Shown: positions 1-11,142, numbered from the stretch's first letter. The stretch: 64,000 nucleotides of DNA from Kuschelorhynchus macadamiae (GCA_030620095.1 JAUTXW010000952.1:954501-1018500), one strand, 5' to 3'. The notes: generated from the letters alone by a model not told the origin. A program made the numbers and translations.

Positions 1-1213
1 GGGGCAAACAAACCTTCCATCGCCTTTCTAGCTAAGTTATTCGTTAAGCGGGTGCTTTTGTTGTGGATGGGCTTTGAAAACAGGGAAATATTCAAAATTC
101 GCTCATATCTAAAAACCGGTAGGATATCGGTCTAGGAACATTTATGGAAAAATTGTAGGTAAATTATTGATCTATTCGAAGGGAGCAGAGGTGTTATATT
201 TAGAAAAAAATGAGTTCTTACCATTATTAAATTTCGATAAAAATTCATTTTAAATACCTGCATTGTCTAAGCCAAGAGAAAAATCTTGTATTTAGCACGC
301 ATACGCACGTATCAAAATTTGTTGACGTGGTGATTTCCTAAAAAAAATCTAATTAATTTTTTTTGGACGATGTTAACAAAACTTACTTAGCATTTTGTGT
401 AGAATCCGAAACTGCAATAAAATATAAGGTGTTCTATTTCAAATTTCAATGTTGCCATCGGTTTCGGGAAGATCTGGCAACGCAGCACTTGCGAAAATAT
501 TTGAAAGTGTTCCCTTTTTGCCTTTTTTAGTTCTCCAGAACTTTTTAATAGGACACACGACGTGAATCACCCTGTTTACTTTATGTCAGAGAGAACAGAC
601 ATTATTATAAATTCTTGAAGGAATTAAGTGATCATGACGACAAAAAACTTTAACTATATAAAAAAGTCAAAAGAAAAGTTTGCGCTTCGATTGACGTGAG
701 AACACATTTTTTTAGCGCACTTTTAACACGCGAGCGGAATTCGCATGGGTGGACAGAAGCCTTTAGACATGCAAGTATTACAACTGGGGCGAAACGGTGG
801 ATTCTAGACTGGGATAGTACTACTTCTTCCGTGAAGAAGTACCGAAATGTTCATGAAATGACCACAGCTCTGTGTCAAAAGCGCTTATTCTCTGCTGTCC
901 TTTCTACTGATGATTCGTTCTTGTTTCTTATCTATTTTAACTGAACGAGGTGTATCTTAAGGACATACAAAGAGGTTAATTTCACAAGAAGTAGTCGACA
1001 ACCACAAGGGGTTGTTGAAAGATCTGTATCTAAAGGGCCTTCTCCTCTGCTACATAGGTAAAATTCCACTGTTTGTTAATAATTCTTTTTGTTCTTCACC
1101 TTAATAATATAAAAATCAACAATGATGGCGGCTATACAGACCAAACCTTTGTACCTTGTTGGCTCTTTACTTCTCAGAAGTATTTCCGTCCATTTTTCCA
1201 ACCAAATTTTTGG
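1..1213. other. Unassigned AT-rich sequence
   Basis: No gene is recognised. The open frame at 696-944 (82 codons) has no family resemblance, no repeat of itself elsewhere and a composition like its surroundings, so I treat it as chance. A small inverted repeat (CAACCACAAGGGGTTG) lies near 1000. The stretch at about 420-575 ends in AATCACCCTGT, a phrase common in decayed insect transposons, but no ends are visible. Confidence 0.5.
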
Positions 1214-1270
1214 GTCCCATTTAAATTACTTTCTGACGTTTCGTCTTCGAAGCATCTTCAAGTATATTTA
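1214..1270 (-). repeat. Penelope-like element 3' end relic
   Basis: On the minus strand this holds TGAAGATGC, a short hairpin, then GACGAAACGTC. The same phrase marks the ends of the PLE copies at 17.4 kb, 20.9 kb and 55.5 kb. Only the terminal piece survives and no reverse transcriptase or GIY-YIG sequence is nearby. It is a short 5'-truncated or decayed fragment. Confidence 0.6.
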
Positions 1271-1374
1271 ATTTCCCATATGAAATGAATATATCTGATA
1301 CATTTCTCTTACATTTTTAGTAACGATTGTGACATTTAAGAGATGTATATAAAATTTTGAGAAAAATTACAATT

Positions 1375-2048
1375 TTGAAAAAGAAATTACCCTCCGAGGT
1401 TTTTTTCTGATCTTTACGTTCAGGGTCCCTAGATGCGAGAATCCTGTTTTCTCCATACCTGTCGGTCGATCCGTCTGTACGCGTTACCCCGATTGACTTA
1501 AAATTTTGGTAAAAAATTAAGGGTCATATGAGGACGACCTGGTAACATTTGGGTAAAAATCCAATATGGCGAAACAAATGGCAGCCTAGTGAAGTGTTAA
1601 AAAAAATATTACTAAAAAACTACTTATTCAGTTTACGAAAAATCAAGTATTATGTAGGAATCAAGTGGTAAAAGTTTGGCACTAATCCAAGATGGCGAAA
1701 CAAAATGGCGGCTTAATAAATTATCTAAAAAACAGCCTGAAAAAACTTAATAGATATCTGTCGCTCCGTCTGTCAATTCGCGGCATAGCTTAAAAACTAC
1801 TTACTCCGCTGACTTCAAATTTTGATCAAAAATTAAGGGTTGTTTGAGGATGACTTGGTAATATTATGGAAAAAATCCAATATGGCGAAACAAGATGGCG
1901 GCCTAGTGAAACGTTAAAAAATTATTACGAAATAACTAAGTATTCAATTTTTTTTGAAGTATGCCCAGAAATCATGCCAATATGGTGGAACAAAATGGCG
2001 CCCAATAAAATTGTTTGAAAAGAGAGTATATATGTGTTACTAAGTGAT
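1375..2048 (+). repeat. ATGGCGGC-motif interspersed repeat, copy 1
   Basis: Degenerate units of roughly 120-180 bp each contain paired phrases of the type CAATATGGCGAAACAA and AAATGGCGGCCTA. They are followed by a run of the type TTAAAAAAATTATTAC and a stretch containing ATCAAGTGTTATG. Motif pairs start near 1563, 1690, 1875 and 1977. The left end carries TTTACGTTCAGGGTCCCTAGATG, versions of which recur at 29.9, 32.0, 34.6 and 51.5 kb. No open frame runs through it. The family is real, given at least six loci in this window, but its class (non-LTR, Helitron or satellite-derived) is unknown. Confidence 0.75.
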
Positions 2049-3000
2049 TAGTATAGAACTAAATTGGGTCACACTCCACTACTTCTAATATAAGGAAAGA
2101 TTCATAACGAGGGATGTTCCAGATAAAAAAAATCGGTTTTGTTTATTTATTTGATACATGGAAGGATTCATTATCAAAAAGGTTCCGGGTAATGGTTAAA
2201 GATTTTGTTACTTATTATTTTTATTTCTATATTTACAATTATTTAAGATTATAGAAAAATAGGACATTAAAAACCAGATAGACCTGATGCAGCCGTACTT
2301 GCTGCTAATATGTTTCATTAGTTTTATGAATGAGGCCATATGTTTACAATTCTTACCAAACATGAATTGTGTTATTCTTTGATTTATTTAACAAAAGAAA
2401 CTGGTAGAATCTTGGCAGGATGTCAATATGGAGGAACAAATTTGTTATATGTGCAAAATGACTAGTAGAGAACTAAATTGGGTCACACTTCACTATTTCT
2501 AATAAAAGGAAAGATTCATAACAAGGGAAGTTCTGGGTACCATTTTTAAAAATATATTTGATACAAGCAAGGGTTCAGCATCAGAAAATTTCCGAGTGAA
2601 TGACAAGGGATTTCTTACTTATTTTTATTTTCATATTCATAATAGTTTAAAATTTTAAATTATCGAAAAACAGGACATTAAAAGCCAGATAGACCTGATG
2701 CAGCCATACTTGCTACTAATATGTTTCATTTGTTTTATGAATGCGGCTATATGTTTACAATTATTGTGTTACTTTTTGATTTATTTAATAAAAGATCGTA
2801 TCAACACCAGATAAATTTCCGGTAAAGGTTAGATTTTTTTACTTTATCTTTCCTTTCTACAATACTTTAAAATAAAATTTAAATTATTGAAATACGGGGC
2901 ATTAAAAAAACCTGATACAACCATACTTGCTGCTATATTTTATGTTTCAAGTAGTTTTATGAATGCGGCTATATAAATATTGCAAAATTGCATTTATATG
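2049..3000 (+). repeat. Tandem repeat of about 414 bp, 2.5 copies
   Basis: Unit 1 begins near 2049 and unit 2 near 2463, both with AACTAAATTGGGTCACAC followed by AAAGATTCATAAC. A second shared block (AGGACATTAAAA, then ATGCAGCC and TACTTGCT) lies at 2261 and 2672, and again in shortened form near 2895. The third unit lacks its first half. The opening block also follows the ATGGCGGC repeat at 52.1 kb and occurs alone at 14.7 kb, so it is probably one terminal module of that family, locally amplified here. Confidence 0.75.
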
Positions 3001-3684
3001 ATATCTGAAAAGTATACAGATTTTATCAATGTCTACTGTCACCGAGTTAATAAATGAATTTATTAAATGTTTCTAATCTTGCATCTCCTAGTTAGTTAAT
3101 TGCCCGTAAAATTTGATAAATAACCACTTTGATGTTCACTTAAAAGTTTATACATTTTATTTCTAGCTTAACGTCATAAGTGAAAAGGTCAAATATCGCA
3201 TAATAATGTGCTGATAAATCTGTCTATTTAGTTTTATTGTATTTTTATGTGATAAATCGGAGCATTCTACGGTAACCATGAAAAAGTTACCTCATCTACT
3301 AAAAAGGAACAACTCGCCATCAGTAGTTTAACTCTACAGTATCCTGCATAAAGCACTGGTTTTGATATATTTAGAAGAATGCAACTTTATGGAAAACCAG
3401 TTTCATAGAAATTCGCAGAATATGTTGTATTTCTAAACTCTTGAACAAGTGACACCATATACGGAGAAATGAGAATAGAATAACCAGAGAAAAGCGACAA
3501 TAACGCTTTCCACTCGTACCGATTTTTATACGCACCCATTCACTAAAAACTAACTTAATTTTATTCAAAGAAACAGAATTTTTAAGTGGCACCTGTAATA
3601 AGGTTTTCTTTTATGTGCAAAATTTAAAAATACCAAAAAATATACTAAAATAGTACTCCAAAAAATACAGTTTCAATAATTGAA
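3001..3684. other. Unassigned AT-rich sequence
   Basis: I see no gene, RNA or repeat with recognisable ends. The 73-codon frame on the minus strand at 3371-3592 has no family signature. Confidence 0.4.
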
Positions 3685-3870
3685 TTTTTACTGCAAATAT
3701 GACGGAAATTTCAACTGTAATTTTACCTCTATACATGTATTTTTAAAGTTACTTGCTTATTTTTACAGTTTTGGAAGTAAAAATAATTGTACTTTCACTG
3801 TAAATATAGTGGAATTTTCAACTGTAACTTTACTTCTAGAAATGTATTTTTAGGTTTTAAAAGTAAAAGT
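3685..3870. repeat. Two degenerate tandem units of about 110 bp
   Basis: The blocks at about 3690-3755 and 3795-3865 share ACTG-AAATAT-G, then TTTCAACTGTAA, TTTACTTCTA or its variant, and ATGTATTTTTA. They are diverged direct copies of one unit. No coding content. Confidence 0.55.
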
Positions 3871-3931
3871 ACGTAAAATTACGTTTGTAACATGATTACA
3901 ACGTTTTTATGTAATATCACTATTTCTTTCT

Positions 3932-4018
3932 AACAGTGCAGGGAGGGAGTTTGTTAAGAAGTGCGTCATGCCAGACTTGGTCAAATGCTTTGGATATGTC
4001 GAGGGCAAAGGCATGATT
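3932..4018 (-). pseudogene. Non-LTR reverse transcriptase fragment (about 29 codons)
   Basis: The minus strand reads FALDISKAFDQVWHDALLNK with no stop. This matches the A-motif of non-LTR reverse transcriptases, where the D of LDISKAFD is a catalytic metal ligand. Nothing of the endonuclease, the YADD box or the C-terminus is adjacent. It is a very short fragment joined to the ATGGCGGC repeat that follows. The spelling (DQVWHDALL) differs from the element at 5-9.7 kb, so it comes from another family. Confidence 0.75.
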
Positions 4019-4029
4019 TACTTGATTTT

Positions 4030-4260
4030 TGTGCAAAATTTCAACTTAATTGCATAAGTAGTTTTTTGAAACTGATATTTCAAACATGTTATTAGGCCGC
4101 CATTATGTTTTATTAATTAGATTAACAGTTTTTAGTAGTTTTTTTACATTTTAGGCAAACAGATAGAACGACGGATTCGGCATCTAAGAACCCTGAAACG
4201 TAAAGACCTGAAAAATCTCGGAGAGTTTTCACGATCACAATGCCTACCTCAGGAAAGTAA
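4030..4260 (-). repeat. ATGGCGGC-motif repeat, copy 2 (reverse)
   Basis: It contains ATTAGGCCGCCATTATG near 4092 and, near 4180, CATCTAAGAACCCTGAAACG, the same end module seen inverted near 1420. Orientation is opposite to copy 1. Confidence 0.7.
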
Positions 4261-5067
4261 CAAAAACAAACATTTGAATAACGTGAAACATGTAATTGTT
4301 GGGAATAAAATACTGATGTTGATTCGTTTAATACGTATTATTTATTTAGATCCATTTAGATAATACCGAGTAATAATTGCCTTGAATTTGCGAATAATTA
4401 TGTCACTTTTAATCTACAATGTTTTCCGCAATGGGAAAAAGGTAAACAAAGTAGAATTTATGTTAATATTCCCGCATTTCGAACAATCGCACGAAACACG
4501 TTTATCTAACCTAATTTATCTTTATTTAACAACTACTACACTCGAGTGCATTTGAAGTGGACCACTCAAGTTGGGCCGAAAATAAAACTTAGTTTCTATT
4601 TTACATAACTACTGAACAAATGCACTTTGTTGTGCATTTTTTGCACGTAGAAGGTGTTCCTTCTTATAATTTTTTTTATGCGGTACAAAAACTTCCCTGC
4701 AAATGATAAACTTAAATTATAAAGCTCATCTTCCTGATTATGAGTATACAGGGTGGCCCAATAATAGAAGACGTCAGCTGTAGCTCGGGAACCAATAATG
4801 GCTGTAAATTATTTTCAAGTTCGAAAGTGTAAATGCCAATTTCCTCTTAAATTTACATATTTGAGGTATGTTGAAAATATAAGCAAAAGTAAAAAAAAAT
4901 AAAATAAATAAAAAAACTAAATTCTGACATTTTAATTTACACTTATTATCAAGTTTGAGGTTGTTTTGCTTATTTATTTAATTTCCTCTAAAATATTAAT
5001 TACTTAAGAACAAACCTAACTGAAAAAAAATACAAAATTGTTGTTAAACATAAAATATTTTTACCAT
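4261..5067. other. Unassigned sequence before the non-LTR element
   Basis: No gene is seen. TACAGGGTGGCCCAATAATA at about 4748 is a motif repeated at many transposon ends in this window. No first ORF (gag-like) of the downstream retrotransposon can be found here, so that element looks 5'-truncated. Confidence 0.45.
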
Positions 5068-5082
5068 GAAATATGTGTGACT

Positions 5083-5650
5083 TGTTAAAAATTGCTTGTC
5101 GAAATGTGAGATCTCTAAAAATATCATCTTATCAAATAATTATGATGTAATTGGCATCGCAGAAACATGGCTAACTCCCAATATTCGTCATGATATTATT
5201 AATATACCTTGCTATACATTTATTAGAGCTGATAGAGAATGCGTTGGAGTTTATTTAAAGTCTCATTTATGTTTTAAAATTATAACAAGTATAGGTACAA
5301 TTGAACAAATTTGGCTAGAAATTAATATGCGTAACTTGACGGTGGGTATAGTGGTGGTCTATAGAAACCCAATTTTTTCCTATGCAGATTTTCTTAATAA
5401 TCTCCAAACTTCGGTAACAACGATTTTTCGAAAAGTAGATAAAATATATTGTATGGGCGATTTTAATATAAATTTGTTAAGATTCTTAGAGTACAGAATC
5501 AAAGTATGCTTTAGAAATTTTTTACCATGTCGGCCTTAGAAAAATTATACCAACTAGAATAACAGCGGCATCCACTATCCTCATTAATTACATTCTTGGG
5601 CTGGATCAGGACCAAATTATTTCATCAGGAACAGGGAGATCAGTGCCTAT
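5083..5650 (+). pseudogene. Non-LTR ORF2 endonuclease domain (EEP fold)
   Basis: The family nicks chromosomal DNA to prime reverse transcription. Visible motifs are CRNVRSL at the start (in another frame), then IGIAETWLTPNI with the catalytic E, a GVGVYLKS strand, VVVYRNP, and YCMGDFNINLL with the catalytic D and N. The frame is open from 5096 to 5539 and then shifts; remnants of the domain end (about LGLDQDQIIS) continue to about 5640. The conventional start is not preserved, so the methionine at 5096 is arbitrary. The domain is broken at both ends by frameshifts and joins the reverse transcriptase region downstream. Confidence 0.85.
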
Positions 5651-5795
5651 GATTTAATATTTTGTATTATTTTTGTTTGTATGTTTTAATAATATATTAA
5701 AACGAAGAAAAAACGAACCCGTTTTGCTAGGGACTTTAAAAATATTAACCACGCTCCATTCGACTCTGATCTGAGATCCATTCCCTGGCAAAATA

Positions 5796-6096
5796 AACTG
5801 CTGCCCACTTAAAACAGTTGACCAGCATTTTTTGGTAAAATTTAAGTTCGAATATTTTTAAAACGAGACGAGATACTGAGGTGCGGTTTTCAGCTGTATC
5901 TTGCAAATTTTATTCTATACAACCGATGTTAGGCGTAAAACTTACCGTAAGTTTTACGCCTAATATCGGTTAAATGTAATACAATTTGCAAGATACAGCT
6001 GAAAACCGCACCTCAGTATCTCGTCTCGTTTTAAAAATATTCGAACTTAAATTTTACCAAAAAATACAGGTAAACTGTTTCAAGTGGCCAGCAGTT
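5796..6096. mobile_element. 301-bp palindromic MITE in the non-LTR ORF
   Basis: Almost the whole length is one inverted repeat centred near 5946. AACTGCTGCCCACTT at the left pairs with AAGTGGCCAGCAGTT at the right, and the arms meet at GTAAAACTTACCGTAAGTTTTAC with almost no spacer. It is flanked by TA on each side (5794-5795 and 6097-6098). Joining the flanks across one TA gives a continuous retrotransposon frame (WQNIYDIQSVDEK), which supports the boundaries. A TA duplication is typical of Tc1/mariner-type elements, so this is probably a non-autonomous fold-back of that superfamily. It encodes no protein. Confidence 0.88.
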
Positions 6097-6098
6097 TA

Positions 6099-7050
6099 TT
6101 TATGACATTCAGAGTGTAGATGAGAAAGTTAAATTTCTTAATGAAAATATTCAATCTTTACTAGATATTCACGCACCATATGCACTTTGCGTGACAGAAG
6201 CCATAAAAACTATGATGCGAGAAAGGAATAAGGTCTGCAAAATTTAGATTGGACTTAATACAAAAATTTTAGAAACATGACTACAACGACAATACGAAGA
6301 GAAAAATATCTGGTCATCCCTAAAATTATTGAATTTTTCCAAAAAAAACTATGCATTTCCCAAACATCTTAGCGATGTAAATGAAATTAATAAATATTTT
6401 ATTGAGTCAATAAAAAAACTGCCCGTGGACAACAACTTATTGGGTTTTTATAAAACTAATATTAAACAAGGCGTAACCAGTTTATTTCCATCTAAAGCTA
6501 TAAGCGAAATTGAAGTTTTAAAATTGATTTCAGAAATAAAAAGTAAAGCAACAGGGCACGATGGAATAAACATCGATACAATACATTTGTCTACATTTTT
6601 TACTCCCATTTATAAGACATATTATTAATTACTGCCTAACAAATTAAAAATTTCCAGAGGCATGGAAAAATGCACTGGTAACACTGTTGCTAAAAGTAAT
6701 TAATCCCACTTCTTATAACAATTTACGTCTAGTTAGTATCTTGCCCACTGTCTCAAAGATTTTAGAAAACACAATGGAAATTCAATTACATCATGATTAA
6801 ACAAAAAATATTATTCCAGAAAAACAATCAGGGTTTAGGGCTGGTCATAGTTGCACCACATCGCTCCTTACGATTACTGACGATATAATAAGGGCTATAG
6901 ATAATAACAAACTAACGGTTCTGGTTCTACTAGACTACACAAAGCATTTGATACTTTGAATCATGAGTTACTTTATTTTATTTTACATTTTATTGGTCTT
7001 TCAAATAAAGCGATTACCATGATTAACGTTTTTAACGTCTAGGTCACAAA
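6099..7050 (+). pseudogene. Non-LTR reverse transcriptase, first part
   Basis: This continues the ORF after the MITE: a linker (VDEKVKFLNENIQSLLDIH), then the open frame 6329-6628 with the approach to the polymerase (SEIKSKATGHDGIN). Next, in shifted frames, come SYNNLRLVSILPTVSKILE, the KQSGFRAGHSCTTSLL motif and a diverged A-motif (LLDYTKAFDTLNHELLYF). It stops at the Tc1-like insertion at 7051. The SGFR and AFDTLNH blocks identify a non-LTR reverse transcriptase. Several frameshifts separate the blocks. Confidence 0.85.
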
Positions 7051-7052
7051 TA

Positions 7053-8620
7053 CACTCAGTTCCAAAAAAAGTGACGCACTTGATTTTTGGCCCAAGTTCA
7101 ATGTCTTATATCTTTTAGACCAGTGGACCGATTTTGAAGAATTGTATTTTCGTAGGTAGATAATACCTTTGTCTTCCAACGGAAATGAAACAAATGAAAA
7201 TGTTCTTAAAGATTCTTGGATAATAATGAAAAAGCTCGAACCATGCTTTTTTACCATTTTTTGACTTGCTCTGTGTATTAGTTGAGGATTCGTATAGAAA
7301 CTTTTTACACCCCATATGAAAGACCCTTGTTTTTTGAGCATTTTCTTTTTTTATTCATCGACTTACCTCTAAAACTGACTGAATTACAGCTTTTTTACTG
7401 AAACTGTGCCAAGAAAAATTTAAACATTGCTTTTTTCCTGTTTTTTGACTCATCCTGTGTACTATTTGCTTAGACAATTCTTATACTCTAGATGAAAGAC
7501 CCATCTTCTAAGACAAATTTGTTATTCGTTCATTAATTTGTCTCGAAAATGTCTAAAAAATGAAATTAGGTTTCCTTCCATTGGTATACGCATACGGTCC
7601 CATACGTCTGATAACGCATCTGCCAATTCTGCTAGGCTTTCGAGTAAACGCACCCTTCTTCCTAATTTATCCCACAAATGTTCTATTGCATTCATATCGG
7701 AGCTTCTCGCAGGCCACTGTAATGTGGCGATACCCGCAGTTTCTAGGAAGTTCTGCACTAGTTTCTAGGAAGTTCTACACTAATTATCCTGCATTTGAAT
7801 AAAATTGGTACCTACTAAATCAGCAAGAGGTAACATATACTGCTCTAAAATGTAATTGACGTAAATTTGGGCTGTCATTAACCGTCTAATGGGAAAAACA
7901 TGAAGAGATGTACGTCTATTGATGGAAATTCCACCCCACACCATAACTGCACCAGCATTACAATTACCGCATTCTGTTATCAAGGATTGATTGAATCTTT
8001 CGCCAGTTCTTCTCGATACTCTCTTTCTCTCATCCACCATATTAAGGCAAAACTCTGATTCACCAGTAAACAGGACATTTGACTATTCACGATTAGTTCA
8101 TTCTCCATAATTTTGTACGAAGTATATCCGCAAGAATATATGCAAAGAATAACAAACTTAATTTCGGGTATGCTACAAGATAAGAAACTCTCAGAGTTGC
8201 TATAGAGAAGCCAATATTCGGTACTAAGCACATTTTTCAAATTCTTGTCCAATTATTGGTATTTTAAGTTAAAAATAAGCTGTAATTCGGACAATTTTAG
8301 AGATAAGCCGGTAAATAAAAAAACGAAACGCTCATAAAAAAGGGTCTTTCATATAGGGTGTAAACAGTTTCTATACGAATCCTCAACTAATACACAAGGT
8401 AAGTCAAAAAATAGCCAAAAGCATAGTTCTAGTTTTTACTTTATTATCCAAGAATCTTTGAGACATTTTTCATTTGTTTCATTTTTGCTGAAAGACAAAC
8501 CTATTATTACCTACCTACGAAAAAAAAATTGTTTAGAATCAATCCACTGGTTTAGAAGATATAAGACATTGAACTTGGTGTCAAAAATCAAGTGCGTCCC
8601 TTTTTTTTTGGAACTGAGTG
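7053..8620 (-). mobile_element. Tc1/mariner-type element with about 345-bp inverted repeats
   Basis: The left end CACTCAGTTCCAAAAA and the right end TTTTTGGAACTGAGTG are inverted copies, and the element lies between two TAs (7051-7052 and 8621-8622). The inverted similarity continues to about 7397 on the left and 8278 on the right. That is unusually long for Tc1/mariner, whose repeats are often under 100 bp. A sub-block of the left arm (near 7250-7325) is partly repeated near 7440-7505. A decayed transposase lies between the arms on the minus strand. The element splits the reverse transcriptase upstream of its GVPQG motif. Confidence 0.9.
7522..8085 (-). pseudogene. Tc1-like DDE transposase, decayed
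   Basis: Reading leftward, blocks typical of Tc1-like transposases appear in order. They are a degraded first-aspartate region (GESEFCLNMVDERKRVSRR), GAVMVWGGIS, LMTAQIYVNYIL, FIQMQDN with the second catalytic D, and WPARSSDMNAIEHLWDKLG with the catalytic E. The usual RPH after QDN is replaced by a stop and a short duplication (TTCTAGGAAGTTCT twice near 7740-7772), which breaks the frame. The N-terminal DNA-binding helices are absent or unrecognisable. In the intact family the spacing is DD34E; here the duplication alters it. Confidence 0.85.
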
Positions 8621-8621
8621 T

Positions 8622-9420
8622 AGTTAGATATTATAACAATCAATTTTCTTCTGCTTTGCCTCTGGCAATAGGTGTCCCTCAAGGAACAATACCTTCTCCG
8701 CATTTTTTTTTCCCTATCTATGTCAAACTTTTCATCACTCATTTTATCATGTTCACAGCATTATTACGCAGATGATACTCAAATATATTTATCTTTTAAA
8801 AAAGAAGAAGCAATTCGGGTAATTCAAGCAATAAGCCATAACCTTTTCAATATCAAAGCTAATTCTGATAAACACTGTCCTAAACTAAATCCAAAAAAGT
8901 CAGCGCAATAGTGTTCGGAAAAGAGGGAGACAGGGCTGAGTTTCTGAGATTGCAGAAAGAGTCTATCTGTATCGAAAATGACATTAATACCTGTTCACAA
9001 CAGTGTAAAAAATTAATAGCATACAAAAGATTCAAAATTCGTGCCTACGTCTTATTCATGGAATTAGAAAATTCGATCATATAAGTCTCACCCTTAAACT
9101 ATCAAAGTGGTTAAATATGGTCAATCGTAGAAAATTACATAGCGCTACACTATTTTTTGTAATAAGTAAATCCTAAAACCCCATATACTTACACCGAAAA
9201 GTTACGAACTGATGTTCATAGTATTAACATTAGATTTAAGGGAACTCTCAAGCCCCCTCTTCACTTCACACAATTTTTTAAAGCATCATTCTCAAATCAA
9301 ATCGCTCATATAATGAATAACCTCTCCTTAGATATCAATAAAACTAATAACAAGGCTACTTTTAAAAAGTTATTATTTAATATCATTTTCTCTAATCAGT
9401 TATGAGATCTGTATGATAAA
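8622..9420 (+). pseudogene. Non-LTR reverse transcriptase, second part and C-terminus
   Basis: After the Tc1-like insertion the reverse transcriptase resumes with LPLAIGVPQGTIPSP, then, in another frame, QHYYADDTQIYLSF. YADD is the catalytic box carrying two metal-binding aspartates. Pieces of the C-terminal region follow: KLSKWLNMVNRRKLHSATL in a shifted frame, then FKASFSNQIAHIMNNLSLD, to a stop near 9404. It is a pseudogene because each block sits in a different frame. Confidence 0.85.
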
Positions 9421-9700
9421 ATAATATTATCATATTAAACACCTTTAAGCAGTGTTTTCCTCTTCTTTTCAACTTGTGTATTTTTTTGAATTATAGTATA
9501 ACATTAATCGATAGATTTAAAAAACTTTTATGAGAATAACGACTTTATGTTTTGTATGATATATATTTATCTATCTGTTAAATCAGACTTTTCTAGGGGT
9601 TAGGTGTAAGAACAGACAATCACCCTATGGGAGATTGTATTTAACCTCGCCCTGTATATGGCCATTCTGTTTATGTTTATTTATTTTTATTATTTAATAA

Positions 9701-10902
9701 AAGACCTTTATTATCATTGTTTACAGAGATATTTGACATGTCAGTTGTGACAGATGTCACGGCTTAGTTTTGGTTTGTTTAAAGCAAATATTCTATATTT
9801 TTTGTTGCTTCGATTTATGTTTATGCGCGTTAAAGACACATTTTCGAAAAAACTATTTTTTTTTTCAAATAAAAAAGTAGGCGTTTCGTCGGAAAACTGG
9901 TTATGGCGCCGGAAAGTACTCAAAAAGATACACAAAATGAACGGTTTAGGAAGGGTCTCGGAATATATATAGGGGTTGCAATTACGAGGTGAAGTTTTCA
10001 CAAATAAAACTGTTTTCTTTCCTTAACTTTTAAACTGCTTAAATTTTTTAAATACCGTTTTCAAAATTCGAAACTTTTAGGAGAGTAATTTATTTTGAAA
10101 AAATATTGTTACAGCTCTAAAAAAAAGTTTTTTTCCAGTAACTTCTAAACTACTTAAAATTTTTATATACGCAGTTCTATGCAACTTTTAGGAGCGTCAT
10201 TATTTGAAATGTTTTTGACATTTGTCAAAAAAAAAATTTCCCCGTAATTTCATTTTCAAACAGGGTAGGTACGTTTTATTGAGGTAATTAAAAAAAATTG
10301 ACATGTAAAAAAAATCTTGGACTGCTTAAAATTTAATTTTAAATAGCTATATTTTTTTAAATGAAATTTTTACAGATAAATGTTTTTTAATCAAAAATAG
10401 CCGTCAAGGTTATGATAATAGTAAAATAGGATCGAAAATAAGTGTATAGGACTAGACACCTAAGGTCACTAATGTGTTTCGCTAATGTGGCTAATGTGTT
10501 TCGACATATTTTACAGACGAAACGGACAAAACCCGATGAAAAACAAATAGAATCCCCTTTCCACCAAAACAACACAAGGCGGGTCAAAGAGTTGTGCATC
10601 CCCGATAAGATTTTTCTATAAACTTTAGGGAAAGAAGTCCAAAAACAATCATAGTAAGTTCCTTACTCCCACACAATATTCTACGAATTCCACAAAATAT
10701 ATCCAACATTCAATAATGTTGCTTACGAGAGGGAGCAATCGTTAATTTTTATTACTATATCAGGAAATAACCCTTCGCCTTCTCGCGGAACCGGGCTGTT
10801 TGTGCTTGAAACGACTATGAAATAAAACTCATTTAATTCTATCATGGATAATTATAGCTAATTTTTGATGCACTTGTGGTAATATAAATAAAAATCATCC
10901 TG
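9701..10902. other. Unassigned sequence with a short direct repeat
   Basis: No gene is recognised; open frames at 9741-10001 on both strands have no family match. At 10469-10504 CTAATGTGTTTCG occurs twice around GCTAATGTGG. The rest is AT-rich with long T runs. Confidence 0.4.
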
Positions 10903-11142
10903 TTGTTTTTCCGATCCACTTCAAGAGAAAGGCAGTATATTTCATTTCAAAACAATCAAGCTAACAACGTCACGTCGCGTCGTACTCACTATTTAGACGA
11001 CGCAGTAACGTTGCTTCCAAAAATTCCGCTTGAAAAAATATTCCATTCAAATCCACCTGATATTTTGGAGTATGTCAACACAACACGCATCAAAATTTAT
11101 GAGATGGCGGCGGTCGAATATCCCATAGATTTAGAGCTTTAG
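10903..11142 (+). other. Unrecognised 79-codon open frame
   Basis: I do not recognise this frame. Its composition is less AT-biased than its surroundings and it encodes a mixed polar peptide with RRTHYLDDAVTLLPKIPLEK and ending in MAAVEYPIDLEL. There is no signal peptide, membrane segment, zinc-binding pattern or splice site that convinces me. It could be a decayed transposon fragment or chance. The left edge follows an AATAAA-like AT stretch; the right edge is not linked to anything. Confidence 0.2.

Larger units (their letters stand above)
5068..9700 (+). mobile_element. Non-LTR retrotransposon (Jockey/CR1-type), twice interrupted
   Basis: The parts in order are an apurinic-type endonuclease domain, a linker, and a reverse transcriptase broken by two insertions (5796-6096 and 7053-8620). 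A C-terminal tail and an AT-rich 3' region with AATAAA-like sequence near 9690 follow. Many frameshifts and stops make it non-functional. The order endonuclease then reverse transcriptase in one reading direction is diagnostic of Jockey/CR1-like non-LTR elements; the exact clade is an inference. The 5' end is missing, since the endonuclease begins almost at the left edge. A related but separate fragment lies on the minus strand at 13.2-14.15 kb. Confidence 0.85.

Noticed and set aside
696..944. 82-codon open frame as a gene
   Set aside because: No family match, no splice or promoter signal, and composition like its surroundings.
2049..3000. CRISPR-like array
   Set aside because: Units are about 414 bp, diverged, with no constant short repeat and spacers, in an animal genome.
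7538..7802. Plus-strand open frames over the Tc1-like gene
   Set aside because: They are antisense shadows of the minus-strand transposase, whose motifs (WPARS, EHLWD) are clear.
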